Positions 25,124 to 34,474 of a stretch of 64,000 nucleotides of DNA are shown piece by piece. Each line of letters begins with the position of its first letter. Position 1 is the stretch's first letter. A program made the translations under genes and the position numbers. The stretch covers positions 1,178,001 to 1,242,000 of the forward strand of contig NZ_JBEBMF010000001.1 of the NCBI RefSeq assembly GCF_040081925.1, in the 5' to 3' direction. The stretch comes from Mesorhizobium_K quangtriensis. GTDB taxonomy: Bacteria > Pseudomonadota > Alphaproteobacteria > Rhizobiales > Rhizobiaceae. Under the pieces are notes generated by a model. That model was not told where the DNA came from. It saw only the letters and a list, made by a program, of their open reading frames with translations, and did not search any database.

Positions 25124-26320
25124 CTACGGCATCGCCAGTCTGGTTTCTTCGATGGCCTTACGCAGGATTGCCCCGCGCGAAGGCCAGTCAAATTTGCCTC
25201 TGCAGCCGGCGTACGCGCGCCATTTCATTTCGTTTAGTCTGTTGAAGTCGTCTATGTTGTCGACAACTCTGGCCACAAGATCCCCGGCCGAACTTCCAAG
25301 CAACATACAGTCGTCCAAGATGAGCGGAAGGCCAACGGCCTGGGAACTAATACTTGCAACCGGAAGACCTCGGAAAATATAATCGAGATACTTGAGTTTG
25401 AAGCCTCCTCCCATCTCGTCTACCATCAGGCCCATCCGCGCATCGCGGATTATTGACTCAGGGTTGTCCACAAAACCTAGAAAATTGCAGACAGGCGACT
25501 GCGAGCGGACGCTCTCAGCAAACGCCGAATCAACCTTGCCGATGATTGTGAGTTCGATTCCCGCTGCCCGGAATGGTTCATTGGCAGCTTCCGCGAAGCG
25601 CTTCAGGTTTTCCTGCTTGGCGATCCACTCGAATGATCCCATCATGACCACGCGCTTCGCTGTGGCCGGGGTGATTTGCCAATCGGCGTCGACCGGCCCG
25701 TTGTAGGCGGGAAGCAGCGTCACCACCCGCTTGCCAGGGGCGTTCCGACGGAACAGTTCTGCATCGTCGTCGGTGATTGCCGTTACCAGGTCCGAGGCTT
25801 CTACCAACTTCTGCTCGAGCCTGCGCGCCTTAGCTGCATCGAACTTAAGGGCTGCCTTCATCAGAGCGTTCCCTGAGTATTGCTGGGCTACTCTGGGCCG
25901 GAGCGTGCTCTCATGATTGTGGGCGACATACACCAGAGTTGGAGGACGTTTGCCTGAGGATGCCAGTGAGCGCCGAAGATATGGCAATATCCAACCTGTT
26001 GCAAAATAGTCGACGAGTACCGCATCCGTATTGGCGTCAATGGCAGCGATGGCTGCCTTTGCAAGTTCCAAGCTATGAATCCGGTGGGCATCGCTCTGCT
26101 GGCCGGTGAATAGGCTTAGCGCCCTCGACCTGTGAGGCCTCGGGAAGAGCCATTGTACCATGGGACCGTGCGCGACGACCTCCGTCTCCTGGCTCGTGTA
26201 GCCGAATACCTGTCCTACCACGCCGCAGGATTCCAGGCCCGTGAGGAGCCCATGACTATAGAAGTCGGCGCCGTTCGTCCTGTCGAAAAGGTCGGATCTA
26301 GTAATCCAAACGATGTTCAT
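25124..26320 (-). CDS. Glycosyltransferase family 4 (exopolysaccharide)
   Basis: The preferred start MNIVWITRSDLFDRTNGADF at 26320 puts the conserved first strand at the N-terminus and yields 398 residues; an in-frame extension to 26524 lacks resemblance to transferases. The GT-B donor half is recognisable from AKRVVMMGSFEWIAKQENL onward, with IVSKGKV-type strand ELTIIGKVDSAFAE and a terminal block GGGFKLKYLDYIFRGLPVA, matching the usual K-L-x-x-Y/E-Y-x-A-x-G-x-P-V motif. It should add a sugar to the exopolysaccharide repeat unit. It is upstream of the polymerase-type gene by 4 bases. Confidence 0.85.
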   Translation of the reverse strand: MNIVWITRSDLFDRTNGADFYSHGLLTGLESCGVVGQVFGYTSQETEVVAHGPMVQWLFPRPHRSRALSLFTGQQSDAHRIHSLELAKAAIAAIDANTDAVLVDYFATGWILPYLRRSLASSGKRPPTLVYVAHNHESTLRPRVAQQYSGNALMKAALKFDAAKARRLEQKLVEASDLVTAITDDDAELFRRNAPGKRVVTLLPAYNGPVDADWQITPATAKRVVMMGSFEWIAKQENLKRFAEAANEPFRAAGIELTIIGKVDSAFAESVRSQSPVCNFLGFVDNPESIIRDARMGLMVDEMGGGFKLKYLDYIFRGLPVASISSQAVGLPLILDDCMLLGSSAGDLVARVVDNIDDFNRLNEMKWRAYAGCRGKFDWPSRGAILRKAIEETRLAMP

Positions 26321-26631
26321 AGGATCCAGATCTACTCCTGCCCCGCCGGGTACCAAGATGCGCCTGCGACCGAACGACCGCGCCTGCCCGTTGGAGATGG
26401 AGAGCAAATGTGGCTTCTTTGGCCTCATGCAACCCCTTGCCAGAACAGGCATGTTTGAGTCTTTCTCATACGCGCAGCTTCCCCCAGTTGCGAAATCAAG
26501 ACTGTAGTCCTTCGAACTTAACACTCTTTCTCAAATCTCTATGGCCTGAAACCGATACATGTCCTAGACCGATCCGACGAACCGACTGAAGGAAAAATCG
26601 CGCAGGTTCGCGCCAAGCCAAAGAGTTCGCC

Positions 26632-26862
26632 TTGAACACTTCCACGTCAATCGCGCTTGTAGGATGTGGAGCCGCATCCGAAGAGTTCTATCTGCCAGCG
26701 TTGCGCCGGTGGAGCAACGGTCTCGAACATGTCTGGCTGGTGGAGCCGGATTCAAAGCGGAGTGACGGCGAATTGCCCGCATCGATCAAGGCAGCGTTCA
26801 ATGCAACGCCATGCCATCTTCGACTTGCTACCACATTGCCATTTCTAGATGGCCTGACATGA
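26632..26862 (+). pseudogene. N-terminal fragment of a Gfo/Idh/MocA-type oxidoreductase
   Basis: The 76-codon frame reads TSIALVGCGAASEEFYLPAL, a Rossmann G-x-G-x-x-S/A motif of the sort seen in Gfo/Idh/MocA sugar dehydrogenases, followed by VWLVEPD at the second strand. It then stops. A full enzyme has about 350 residues, so this is a truncated remnant. A related gene of this type often accompanies sugar biosynthesis loci. Confidence 0.6.
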
Positions 26863-26892
26863 TCGTACGAGCGCGCTGGTGATAAAGCCGCG

Positions 26893-28179
26893 ATGATCAA
26901 ACAATTCTCACTGCGACGATCGATTGACAGCTTTACGGCGCTGCATGCCATCCAGTCTATACTCTTAATGGGCTATTCGCTCTGCCAACTCCTCGTATTG
27001 GCTCGGGTACTTGATACCTCGCGCTTCGCCGAAGTTATCCTCCTAACCACCATAAGCATGTTCCTTCTGCCCCTGAACGTGGCGGCGGGACGAACCAACT
27101 ATGTCGCATTAAGGGAAGATATCGTGCACGACCGCCAGGTATCAAACTGGCACCATGTTCTTCAACTGCTCATTTGCCATTTTCTGCTAATTTTATTAGT
27201 ATCATTCTTATTACCAATAGGTCTTCCTATTTCGAGCGAAAACTATTTGGAAGACGCTATTTTTCTGTCTTCTATATTATCAACAAACTTTGTCCTTAAC
27301 GACGTTCAGGTCATGTTATGGGCATTCGACATGAATAAAAGATTTGTATACGTTCTTTTGGCAAGGTCAATCCTTCAGTATATGGCCCTGTCGCTGTTGA
27401 TAATTAGCGGAACTCTCTTCGAGTTCGCAACCATTTCGTTGTTAATTAACCTTTTTACAATCATCATTTTAATGTTGATTTTGCGGAAAAGCACGTCTCT
27501 AAATTTCAATTTTGACAAAGGTCCAGCATTTCTTTTGCCTGCTTCGGAACATGCGCGGAGACTCTTCTCCTCGCTGATTTCGAGCTTCTCGGAAATGACC
27601 GTGCTGACCCTGCCTTACGTTCTGCTGACGGTTTCGTTTGGTGTAGGGCCGGCCCTTATCACCTATGACGTGATCATGAAGTTTGTCCGGGTCGTTACCG
27701 CCGCCGGACGCGTGACCACAGAGGTTGCATTGCCGCAAATCACACGTGACCTGTTAACCGGCAAGCCGGAAACCGCATGGCGACGTTATCTGTCGATCAT
27801 TGGCCTGTGCGTCTTCGCATCGCTTCTGTTGGCCGCCGCGCTTGTCATCTTCGACAACAGGATATTTTCCCTGTTGCTGGGACCCAACAATGTGGTTCCG
27901 GAAGGCACGGGCATCGTTGCCGGCGTTGTCGTGGTGATAGCGGCCGCATACCAGCCCTCGCACTACATCGTCAGTGTGAACAATTCGCGACGCCTGATCG
28001 GGTGTTTTGCAGCGGTGGCAGTCATCGGCTTCGTCCTTTTCAGCCTTGTCTTTCTGCTCGGACCTTCCCTTATCAAGACCATTTGGGCGTATGCGTGCTA
28101 TTTCGGCTTGGTCACCCTTGCACTAGTCACGCTGTCCTATCTGGCTATTTTCGCTCGGGGGTTACCAGGGAGGGGATAG
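26893..28179 (+). CDS. Polysaccharide flippase, Wzx/MATE-like
   Basis: This 428-residue protein has about twelve to thirteen hydrophobic segments, with the N-terminal helix pair SILLMGYSLCQLLVLARVLD, and a conserved-looking loop around FSEMTVLTLPYVLLTVSFG (residues 232-250), resembling Wzx-type exporters of lipid-linked repeat units across the inner membrane. The middle (27180-27520) is clearly AT-rich compared with its neighbours, typical for acquired wzx genes. It lies between an oxidoreductase fragment and a manC fragment. The family assignment depends on topology and location. Confidence 0.75.
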   Translation: MIKQFSLRRSIDSFTALHAIQSILLMGYSLCQLLVLARVLDTSRFAEVILLTTISMFLLPLNVAAGRTNYVALREDIVHDRQVSNWHHVLQLLICHFLLILLVSFLLPIGLPISSENYLEDAIFLSSILSTNFVLNDVQVMLWAFDMNKRFVYVLLARSILQYMALSLLIISGTLFEFATISLLINLFTIIILMLILRKSTSLNFNFDKGPAFLLPASEHARRLFSSLISSFSEMTVLTLPYVLLTVSFGVGPALITYDVIMKFVRVVTAAGRVTTEVALPQITRDLLTGKPETAWRRYLSIIGLCVFASLLLAAALVIFDNRIFSLLLGPNNVVPEGTGIVAGVVVVIAAAYQPSHYIVSVNNSRRLIGCFAAVAVIGFVLFSLVFLLGPSLIKTIWAYACYFGLVTLALVTLSYLAIFARGLPGRG

Positions 28180-28360
28180 GGTTGCGCAGCGACAATTCGC
28201 GCGTAGTCCTGGGAAATGCTTGGAAGCAAGGTGGCCATCGTTGGCGACGTGGAGCCGAACACTATTGGATTCGAAACGAGCGCGCTCATCAGGGCGACGA
28301 GATTTCGAGAATGCGCTCCGCAGTCAGCCAATCTGAGATGCGGAGCCCGTGGCGAAGGAG

Positions 28361-28909
28361 ATGAGCGAAAGGATCGTCAGCTTTGTGATAAGTGGCGGCG
28401 TAGGCTCGCGGCTGTGGCCGCTGTCGCGCGAGGACAACCCAAAGCAATTCCACGATCTTGCCGGCCAGGGCTCGATGCTGACGAAGTCGCTGAGGCTGCT
28501 GGCGGCGAGGCCGGTCGCCGCAACGCTGATCTACCTGATCGCTTCGAAGAAACACTCGCGCCGCGTGCACGCCGACCTCGCCGAAATGGACGTGGCGGGC
28601 GGCGTTGCGATTTTCGAGCCGACCGGCAGGAACACCGCGGCGGCGGTGGCCGTCGCCACGGGCTATGCGCGCAAGCTCTACGCGTCGGCCATCGCCAACG
28701 GTCTCAATCTCGGGCCGGAAGTCGAAGAGCGCCTCGGCAGGCTCTTCTGCTGGCATATCGATCAAGCTCCGCTCGGGCTTTGGATCGATCGCATCGACGA
28801 CCGAGTGTGGTCGGTCGCGCGCGGCGTGCATGCAAGCATCTTCTACTATCTCGTCTGCGCTCTCACGCAGTATCTGGATTCAGCTCGCAACCCCAAAGAA
28901 GGCAGTTAG
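28361..28909 (+). pseudogene. Internally deleted mannose-1-P guanylyltransferase / AGE-isomerase fusion
   Basis: From the ATG at 28361 (GAAGGAG site), residues 1-100 match the start of ManC-type mannose-1-phosphate guanylyltransferase: FVISGGVGSRLWPLSRED with the G-x-G-S-R-L-W-P nucleotide loop and IFEPTGRNTAAAVAVATGYA. After about residue 105 the sequence changes to what looks like the C-terminus of an AGE/mannose-6-phosphate-isomerase domain (LGLWIDRIDDRVWSVARG and ASIFYYLVCALTQYL). Most of both domains is missing but the frame stays open, so a large in-frame deletion is likely. The product (182 aa) should not be active. Full-length fusions of these two domains exist in rhizobia. Confidence 0.65.
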
Positions 28910-28912
28910 CAC

Positions 28913-29635
28913 TTGTCCGGCGCGAGAAAAAATGACCCAATCCAGAGGGCTTCGTCACGGAAACGCCCCTTCGCCAACCAGCGTGCAAAAGTCGCTGTGT
29001 TCCTCTTGTTAGTCTTGTTTGCGTCGACCGCATGGTTGGAGGCGCGGGTATTTCTTAGCATACCTGGAACCGCCGGTGCGCGCTTCAACGCGATCATCCA
29101 CGACGAGATACCTGCGGGCATCTCTCCTTATTCTCAGAGGGTCTTCCTCGACGAATGCGTGGAAGCGATGGATGGATACTATGGACGGCTGCAGCCGCCC
29201 GAGCGTCGCGACGCACTAGCTTCGATCTGCGAGCAGCACTCCCTGCGTTACACTGCTTGGACCCCTACCTTTGCTTATGCCTGGTACGTGGCGGCCCGCT
29301 CCGCTCTCCAGAAAGGCGATCGGGAGCAGTTTCTTGAGCGGATCGGCAAGGCGTACGAGACTGCTCCTTCAGAGGGATGGATGGCAGCATTCCGGCTTCC
29401 CGTCTGGAATGAAAACGACAGTGCCTTGACCCCCGAGATGCGAAAGCATTTTACTCGAGATATCGAATTGCTACTTCAGACGAAAAGCGGCGCGGTAGTG
29501 CTGGTGCGCTACACCGCCAGATACCCGGATCTCAGGGAAAGGTTGATAGAGATGGTGAGCAAGACTCCCCCAAGCGTGCAGCGGCAGTTTCTAGCCGCAA
29601 TGCGTGATGCGTTGGAATTGGGTCGCAAAAATTGA
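28913..29635 (+). CDS. Hypothetical anchored periplasmic protein of the EPS locus
   Basis: The reading frame starts at a TTG at 28913, with an AAGAAGG site about 10 bases before it. The 240-residue product has a single N-terminal membrane segment (VAVFLLLVLFASTAWLE, residues 26-42) and a helical periplasmic part of tetratricopeptide-like character (YAWYVAARSALQKGDREQFLERI). I recognise no family. Its stop overlaps the start of the polymerase gene at 29632 by four bases (TTGA), so it is translationally coupled to that gene and probably helps in chain polymerisation or length control. Confidence 0.7.
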   Translation: MSGARKNDPIQRASSRKRPFANQRAKVAVFLLLVLFASTAWLEARVFLSIPGTAGARFNAIIHDEIPAGISPYSQRVFLDECVEAMDGYYGRLQPPERRDALASICEQHSLRYTAWTPTFAYAWYVAARSALQKGDREQFLERIGKAYETAPSEGWMAAFRLPVWNENDSALTPEMRKHFTRDIELLLQTKSGAVVLVRYTARYPDLRERLIEMVSKTPPSVQRQFLAAMRDALELGRKN

Positions 29636-31008
29636 CGCCCGGGCCGCGTCGCCGTCTCGCCGTTTCCCCCGGGAATCGCACAATTGGCGTCGCCATACTC
29701 GTAGTTACAGCTCTCTCCCCGATCCCATTTGGGAGTAACCGGCCCTTCTTCTGGGCAGTCTGGGCAACGGTCCTGAGCGGCGTCTTGCTCCTCTACCTGA
29801 GGACGACGATCGGCCGGGACCAAAGCGCTTTTCCAAGCTTTCTGAAGTGGCCCTCAGTGCTCTGGGGACTGCTCTTGGCTTGGTCCCTCGTGCAGATGGC
29901 TCCGATTGGCTTGGTCATTCCCTCCATGCAGTCTGCCATGCCCGCACAGGAGAGCGTCTCACTCAGCATCGCGCCGGCCGCAACCTGGTCCGCCTTCATG
30001 AAAACGTTCAGCTATGGGGTCTTCCTGTACTTAGCCATTCAAACTTTGGGACGAATGAGCTCGAAGTTCGTAATATCTTTCATTTTTTACACGATTACTT
30101 TCTATGCATTCTACAGCGTTACTGCCCTGTACATGCTGGGGGACACGATACTGTTTTTTGAAAAGTGGGACTACCTAGGCGCGGCCACGGGAACATTTGT
30201 CAATCGGAACTCGTTCGCCTTGTATCTCGGAATGGGCGTCGTCCTGGGTGCCGCTTTGTTAGTCGATAGCATCATGAGGTACAAAAGAAGGGAAATCGGC
30301 GAACGATCGGAGGGAATTCTGTATCTCCTTCTAACCCAGCTTGTGGCGGCGGCACTATTGGCTACGCAATCACGAATGGGCGCTTTTGCGGCCTTCGCTG
30401 GCCTAGTCGTTGTTTTGGCGATCATAGTCTTGAAGCACAACCGATCGTGGCAATGGCTTTTGGCGTTCGCCTTGGGCCTTGCGGCCTTTAGTCTCCTCGG
30501 CTTTTGGTTTTATGGCGCGGAAACCTTACAGCGTTTCGAGGTGGCAGGCGAGGCAGCCCAACTGAGAATGACCCTCTATGCGCAGATCGTCGAAATGATA
30601 TTGCAGCGGCCGTGGACAGGATACGGCGGTGGAACTTTCGAATATGCGTTTCCCCTCTACCATCAGCCTTCGTTTGCGACAGACGTCGTATGGGACAAGG
30701 CTCATTCGACCTACCTAACACTTGTGGTCGAGGACGGTATTCTCGCCGGATTGGCGACGCTTTCGATTTTCTTGATTTTGATAGCCCGAATCTTGATGCA
30801 TATCGTGTTGGCTAATGAATATCGGATGGCACCGACCGCAGCTTTTGGCGTAATCGTGGTAGCCGCCGTCCATTCAACAGTCGATTTCGGACTGGAGATT
30901 CAGGCGAACATGTTTACTCTGTTGGCAATCATAGCTGTGGGGATCGCCAGCAGAGCCAATGGTGAAGCAAAAGCCAGACTGGTTGGGGGGAGGCATGCTT
31001 TCACTTAG
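29632..31008 (+). CDS. O-antigen ligase / polymerase family protein (Wzy_C type)
   Basis: The 458-residue protein has about eleven hydrophobic segments with a long periplasmic loop holding WTGYGGGTFEYAFPLYHQPS, then AHSTYLTLVVEDGILAG, the Wzy_C H-x-x-x-L-x-x-x-x-E-x-G motif of O-antigen ligases and polymerases. The family transfers or polymerises lipid-linked glycans in the periplasm. The start is a TTG overlapping the previous stop, and the 3' end overlaps the phosphatase start by 14 bases. Together with the gene at 23845 it makes two polymerase/ligase-type proteins in the locus, one of which may be a ligase or belong to a second polymer. Confidence 0.85.
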   Translation: MTPGPRRRLAVSPGNRTIGVAILVVTALSPIPFGSNRPFFWAVWATVLSGVLLLYLRTTIGRDQSAFPSFLKWPSVLWGLLLAWSLVQMAPIGLVIPSMQSAMPAQESVSLSIAPAATWSAFMKTFSYGVFLYLAIQTLGRMSSKFVISFIFYTITFYAFYSVTALYMLGDTILFFEKWDYLGAATGTFVNRNSFALYLGMGVVLGAALLVDSIMRYKRREIGERSEGILYLLLTQLVAAALLATQSRMGAFAAFAGLVVVLAIIVLKHNRSWQWLLAFALGLAAFSLLGFWFYGAETLQRFEVAGEAAQLRMTLYAQIVEMILQRPWTGYGGGTFEYAFPLYHQPSFATDVVWDKAHSTYLTLVVEDGILAGLATLSIFLILIARILMHIVLANEYRMAPTAAFGVIVVAAVHSTVDFGLEIQANMFTLLAIIAVGIASRANGEAKARLVGGRHAFT

Positions 31009-31834
31009 GGCGATGCTGGGCATTGGATCGGCGCATTCGTCAGCGTTGGGTGGCGATGTCATCGAGAACGTCCGCCCTCGGCTCACCATGGAGGGTCAGG
31101 CAGTTCTATATGCCATAGGAGATGTCCATGGGGCATTGGATCAATTGCGCGCCTTGGAGAGGAATATCCTACTAGACGCATCTTCAATTCAGGGACGTAA
31201 AGTCCTCGTTATGCTTGGAGACTATATCGATCGCGGCCCGAGGTCAGCCCAGGTGATCGATCACCTATTGCGTGCTCCCCCGAAAGGTTTCGAGCGCATC
31301 TGCTTGGCCGGCAACCATGAGGATGCGATGCTCGCATTTATGGAAGACCCGGACCCAAAGTCCGCGTGGCTGAATATTGGCGGCCGCGAAACGTTACTCT
31401 CGTATGGTATCGACATCGATCGTGATGCTGCGCTCCACCGGAAGCGGGCGCTTTCGCTGGCGGTCAAGAGTAGCGTTCCGGACACGCACTTGCAGTTCTT
31501 GCGCAGTCTTCCAGTAGTGCTTCGCGCGCCAGGTCTGGTCTTCTCGCATGCAGGAATACGTCCCGGCATTCCGATGGAAAATCAGGAAGACCATGATCTT
31601 CTTTGGGGGGGGGCTGGCACAATGCTTGCTAAGGAGCGGAACGAATTTGTTGTGATTCATGGACACAGAATTGTCGAAGAGATCGACTTTACCGGCCCGG
31701 CTATCAGCGTGGATACGGGAGCTTATGCGACCGGTCGCCTGACCGCTCTGCGCATAGAGGATGGTTGCCCTGTTAAGGTGGTGGCGTCCACCTCCGCGAT
31801 AGATCTGGAGGCCAGTACACATGAACACCACTGA
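30995..31834 (+). CDS. Metallophosphoesterase, Ser/Thr protein phosphatase (PPP) type
   Basis: The preferred start at 30995 follows a strong GGGGGGAGG site and gives 279 residues. The PPP metal-binding motifs are all visible: YAIGDVHGALDQL (G-D-x-H-G), MLGDYIDRGPRS (G-D-x-x-D-R-G) and CLAGNHEDAML (G-N-H-E). The C-terminal histidines of the site are in FSHAG and VIHGH. The gene overlaps the kinase gene downstream by 14 bases, so phosphatase and kinase are translationally coupled. In classic systems this role is played by a low-molecular-weight tyrosine phosphatase. A run of nine G (31605-31613) lies in the coding sequence and could slip. Confidence 0.88.
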   Translation: MLSLRAMLGIGSAHSSALGGDVIENVRPRLTMEGQAVLYAIGDVHGALDQLRALERNILLDASSIQGRKVLVMLGDYIDRGPRSAQVIDHLLRAPPKGFERICLAGNHEDAMLAFMEDPDPKSAWLNIGGRETLLSYGIDIDRDAALHRKRALSLAVKSSVPDTHLQFLRSLPVVLRAPGLVFSHAGIRPGIPMENQEDHDLLWGGAGTMLAKERNEFVVIHGHRIVEEIDFTGPAISVDTGAYATGRLTALRIEDGCPVKVVASTSAIDLEASTHEHH

Positions 31835-34070
31835 AGACATGGCGGACGATAGGATAGCAAACTCCGCAATTAGAAATGTCGGAGCCTATACCCATTACCA
31901 GCAGCAGCCAGAGACAATGCAGGGAAGCTTCGGTTCCGAGGCTGACTTGAGGAAGCTCATCGGCATGCTACGCAGGCGGATCCGGCTTATTGGGGTAGCA
32001 ATCCTGTCGGCTATCGTTTTGTGCATCTTGCTTATCCTCGCTCTGACGCCAACATATTCGTCTTCAACGCTCATCGTAGTGGACCCAAGCAGCAAGAACC
32101 TTCTCGATCCGTCGGCCGCTAATTCAAATGCGATGTCCGACGATGGAAGAATCAATAGCGAAGTTGAGATCATTAACTCATCGGCGGTCCTAGTAGATGT
32201 GATCCGTGAAAAGAACCTCCTTGACGATCCGGAGTTTGCTGCGAAGCCTGGGTGGCGGGCGCGCCTGGCGACATTGCTCAAGATAGAAGATCGCCGTGGC
32301 GTGCTTTCGCCCGATGCACGTCTGCAAGGCACGATCAAAAATTTTGAGGAAAGTATCGCCATCAATAGATTGCCGAACACTTACCTGATCGAGGTCCGCA
32401 CGATGTCGGAGGATGCCAGTAAGGCCGCTGATCTTTCGAATTCGATTGCTGCCTCCTACATCACCAAGCAGGTTGCGAGTAAAGTCGATGCGACACTCTC
32501 TGCAAAGAATGTATTGACGCAGCGGATCCAGCGGGCGAGCGAAGCGCTCGCGACAACCGAAGATGCGCTCGAAAAGTTCATTTCGGAATATCTCGAAACC
32601 CAGTCGGCCGACGGCAGCTCAGCGGAGATGTCGGCCATTCGAGAAAGGCTGAAGTCGGAAATCGATCGACGTCGCAGTCTTCAAGTCAACGTTGATCAGG
32701 TCGGCCTCGACATCCAACGAGGTGCTTGGGCTGCGGTCGGGACAAAGCTCCAGAGCCAGGCAGTCAGCGAACTTGCCCAACAGTTTGCGACCGCAAACGC
32801 TAGGCTCGCCAACTCGTCCGATGATCCTAACGAACGCATAGACCTCCGCGCTGAGATTTCGCGCCTGGAATCCGAGCTCAAATCTCAATCCTCGTCGGGT
32901 CTAGCATCTGCTCAACGCAGCGTCGCCGAATCGGAAGCCAAGGTTCGTTCTCTTCAGGAAGAGGCGCGGAAAGCCATCCTTAGCAGCGACCTACCTACTG
33001 ATGTTCTCGCACGAATCTATCAGCTGCGCCAAGAAGCTGATATTGCGCGCGCGCAATATCAAACACTGTTGTCGAGACTTAAAGACGTCGAGGCGCAGGC
33101 GGACCTACAGGTGGCTGACAGTCGCATTGTTTCGGCTGCACTGCCTTCGGCCACGCCCTCATTTCCCAACATTCCGATATTCCTCATAGTGGCGGGGTTT
33201 GGGGGATGCGCGTTGGGAATAGCATTGGCGCTGCTTTACGAAAACATTATCGGCGGCTTTACGTCCGAGGAACAAGTAAAGAGCAATTTAGACCTTCCGG
33301 TGGTTATTACTGTTCCCCACAGCAAAGGAGGCAATGGGCTAGACGGCGCGTCGCGCCCTGCCGATCTGCTTCTCACCGAGCCACATTCCATTTATGCGGA
33401 ATCGATTCGCAGAATCGCGCTTGCAATAGATATGGCAAAGGCCCGATCGCGCAGTTATCCTGACAAAGGCCGTCGGGCATTCGTGGTTATGGTGTGCTCG
33501 TCGGTGCCTGGTGAGGGAAAGACGACGCTGGCTTTGTCGATCGCCCGCTACTATGCGCAGAGCAACAAGACAACTCTGCTGATCGATTGCGATCTGCGTC
33601 GGCCGGGTATCGAGGCGGCTACGGGCGAGCAGGCTGAGACAAGCCTTCAGGATTTCCTCTACGGCAAGAATGGACAACAGGTATCCCTGAAGCAGGTCGT
33701 CTCAACAGAGCACAAGACTGCCTTGAAAGTCATCTACGGGATACGCAATCACGAGGTAGTATCACTGGGGTCCCAAGTTGCCGAAACTCTTTCCGAAGTC
33801 GTGGACGCAGTCTCAAACAGCTGCGAAATTATAGTACTGGACACCCCGCCCGCACTAGCGATTGTCGACAGCCTCTACTTCGCGCCAATTGCGGATTGCA
33901 TTGTCTTCGCCGTCCGATGGGCTAGCACTTCGCAACAGGATGCGCGCTCCGCCCTTGCCTCCCTGAAGGAAGCAGGCAGCCCGAACTGTCAGTTCATAGG
34001 TGCGCTGTCTCAAAAGACTCCGGAGATATTTGGAGCTTGGTCGGGCTACAACAGACCCTATGGGGCGTAG
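31821..34070 (+). CDS. Polysaccharide co-polymerase / BY-kinase (Wzc/ExoP family)
   Basis: The 749-residue protein has a Wzz-type domain: a membrane helix near residues 54-74 (RLIGVAILSAIVLCILLILA), a long periplasmic coiled-coil (150-430) and a second membrane helix (FPNIPIFLIVAGFGGCALGI, near 450). The cytoplasmic kinase domain begins near 520 with Walker A SSVPGEGKTTLAL (Lys567), Walker A' LLIDCDLRRPG and Walker B IIVLDTPPALAIVDS. It controls chain length and export. The C-terminus (GYNRPYGA) has few tyrosines, fewer than the tail of E. coli Wzc. It overlaps the phosphatase gene by 14 bp and closes the locus. Confidence 0.9.
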   Translation: MNTTEDMADDRIANSAIRNVGAYTHYQQQPETMQGSFGSEADLRKLIGMLRRRIRLIGVAILSAIVLCILLILALTPTYSSSTLIVVDPSSKNLLDPSAANSNAMSDDGRINSEVEIINSSAVLVDVIREKNLLDDPEFAAKPGWRARLATLLKIEDRRGVLSPDARLQGTIKNFEESIAINRLPNTYLIEVRTMSEDASKAADLSNSIAASYITKQVASKVDATLSAKNVLTQRIQRASEALATTEDALEKFISEYLETQSADGSSAEMSAIRERLKSEIDRRRSLQVNVDQVGLDIQRGAWAAVGTKLQSQAVSELAQQFATANARLANSSDDPNERIDLRAEISRLESELKSQSSSGLASAQRSVAESEAKVRSLQEEARKAILSSDLPTDVLARIYQLRQEADIARAQYQTLLSRLKDVEAQADLQVADSRIVSAALPSATPSFPNIPIFLIVAGFGGCALGIALALLYENIIGGFTSEEQVKSNLDLPVVITVPHSKGGNGLDGASRPADLLLTEPHSIYAESIRRIALAIDMAKARSRSYPDKGRRAFVVMVCSSVPGEGKTTLALSIARYYAQSNKTTLLIDCDLRRPGIEAATGEQAETSLQDFLYGKNGQQVSLKQVVSTEHKTALKVIYGIRNHEVVSLGSQVAETLSEVVDAVSNSCEIIVLDTPPALAIVDSLYFAPIADCIVFAVRWASTSQQDARSALASLKEAGSPNCQFIGALSQKTPEIFGAWSGYNRPYGA

Positions 34071-34456
34071 CAGTGAGTATGAACTACCATCGCCTGGAGG
34101 CTGTTGGCGAGGAGCGTCTAGTCTGCCACCCTTGAAGTAGTCAATGTCGAGGCTGGAGAAGCTTCAGCAACCGCGAGAAGAATGACCCGATGCGCGCACT
34201 AGCACGCTGGTTCGGGTTTGATGCCTTCCGTGCAGAACCGGTGGTGGGTACGGCGCGGACATAGCTTGCAGCATGAAGAATGCGCCGGTGAGCGCCGGCA
34301 CATTGACAATACCGCTTATAAGCCCGATTCACGATCAGGGATGCTTCGCGGAACTGCGCTCGCACCCAGGGCGGCATGACAGAATCCCCACCCGCGACAA
34401 GAATCCAAGACAACGCATAGGCCATGGGCCAGCCAAGCGGCGGGCTCGAGAGGCAG
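34071..34456. other. Intergenic region between kinase gene and IS element
   Basis: These 386 bases hold no supported gene. A reverse-strand open frame (34141-34425, 94 codons) shows no recognisable domain and may be a remnant cut by the insertion sequence. No terminator for the exopolysaccharide operon was seen. Confidence 0.5.
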
Positions 34457-34474
34457 TGACGTTACCCCCAAGTC

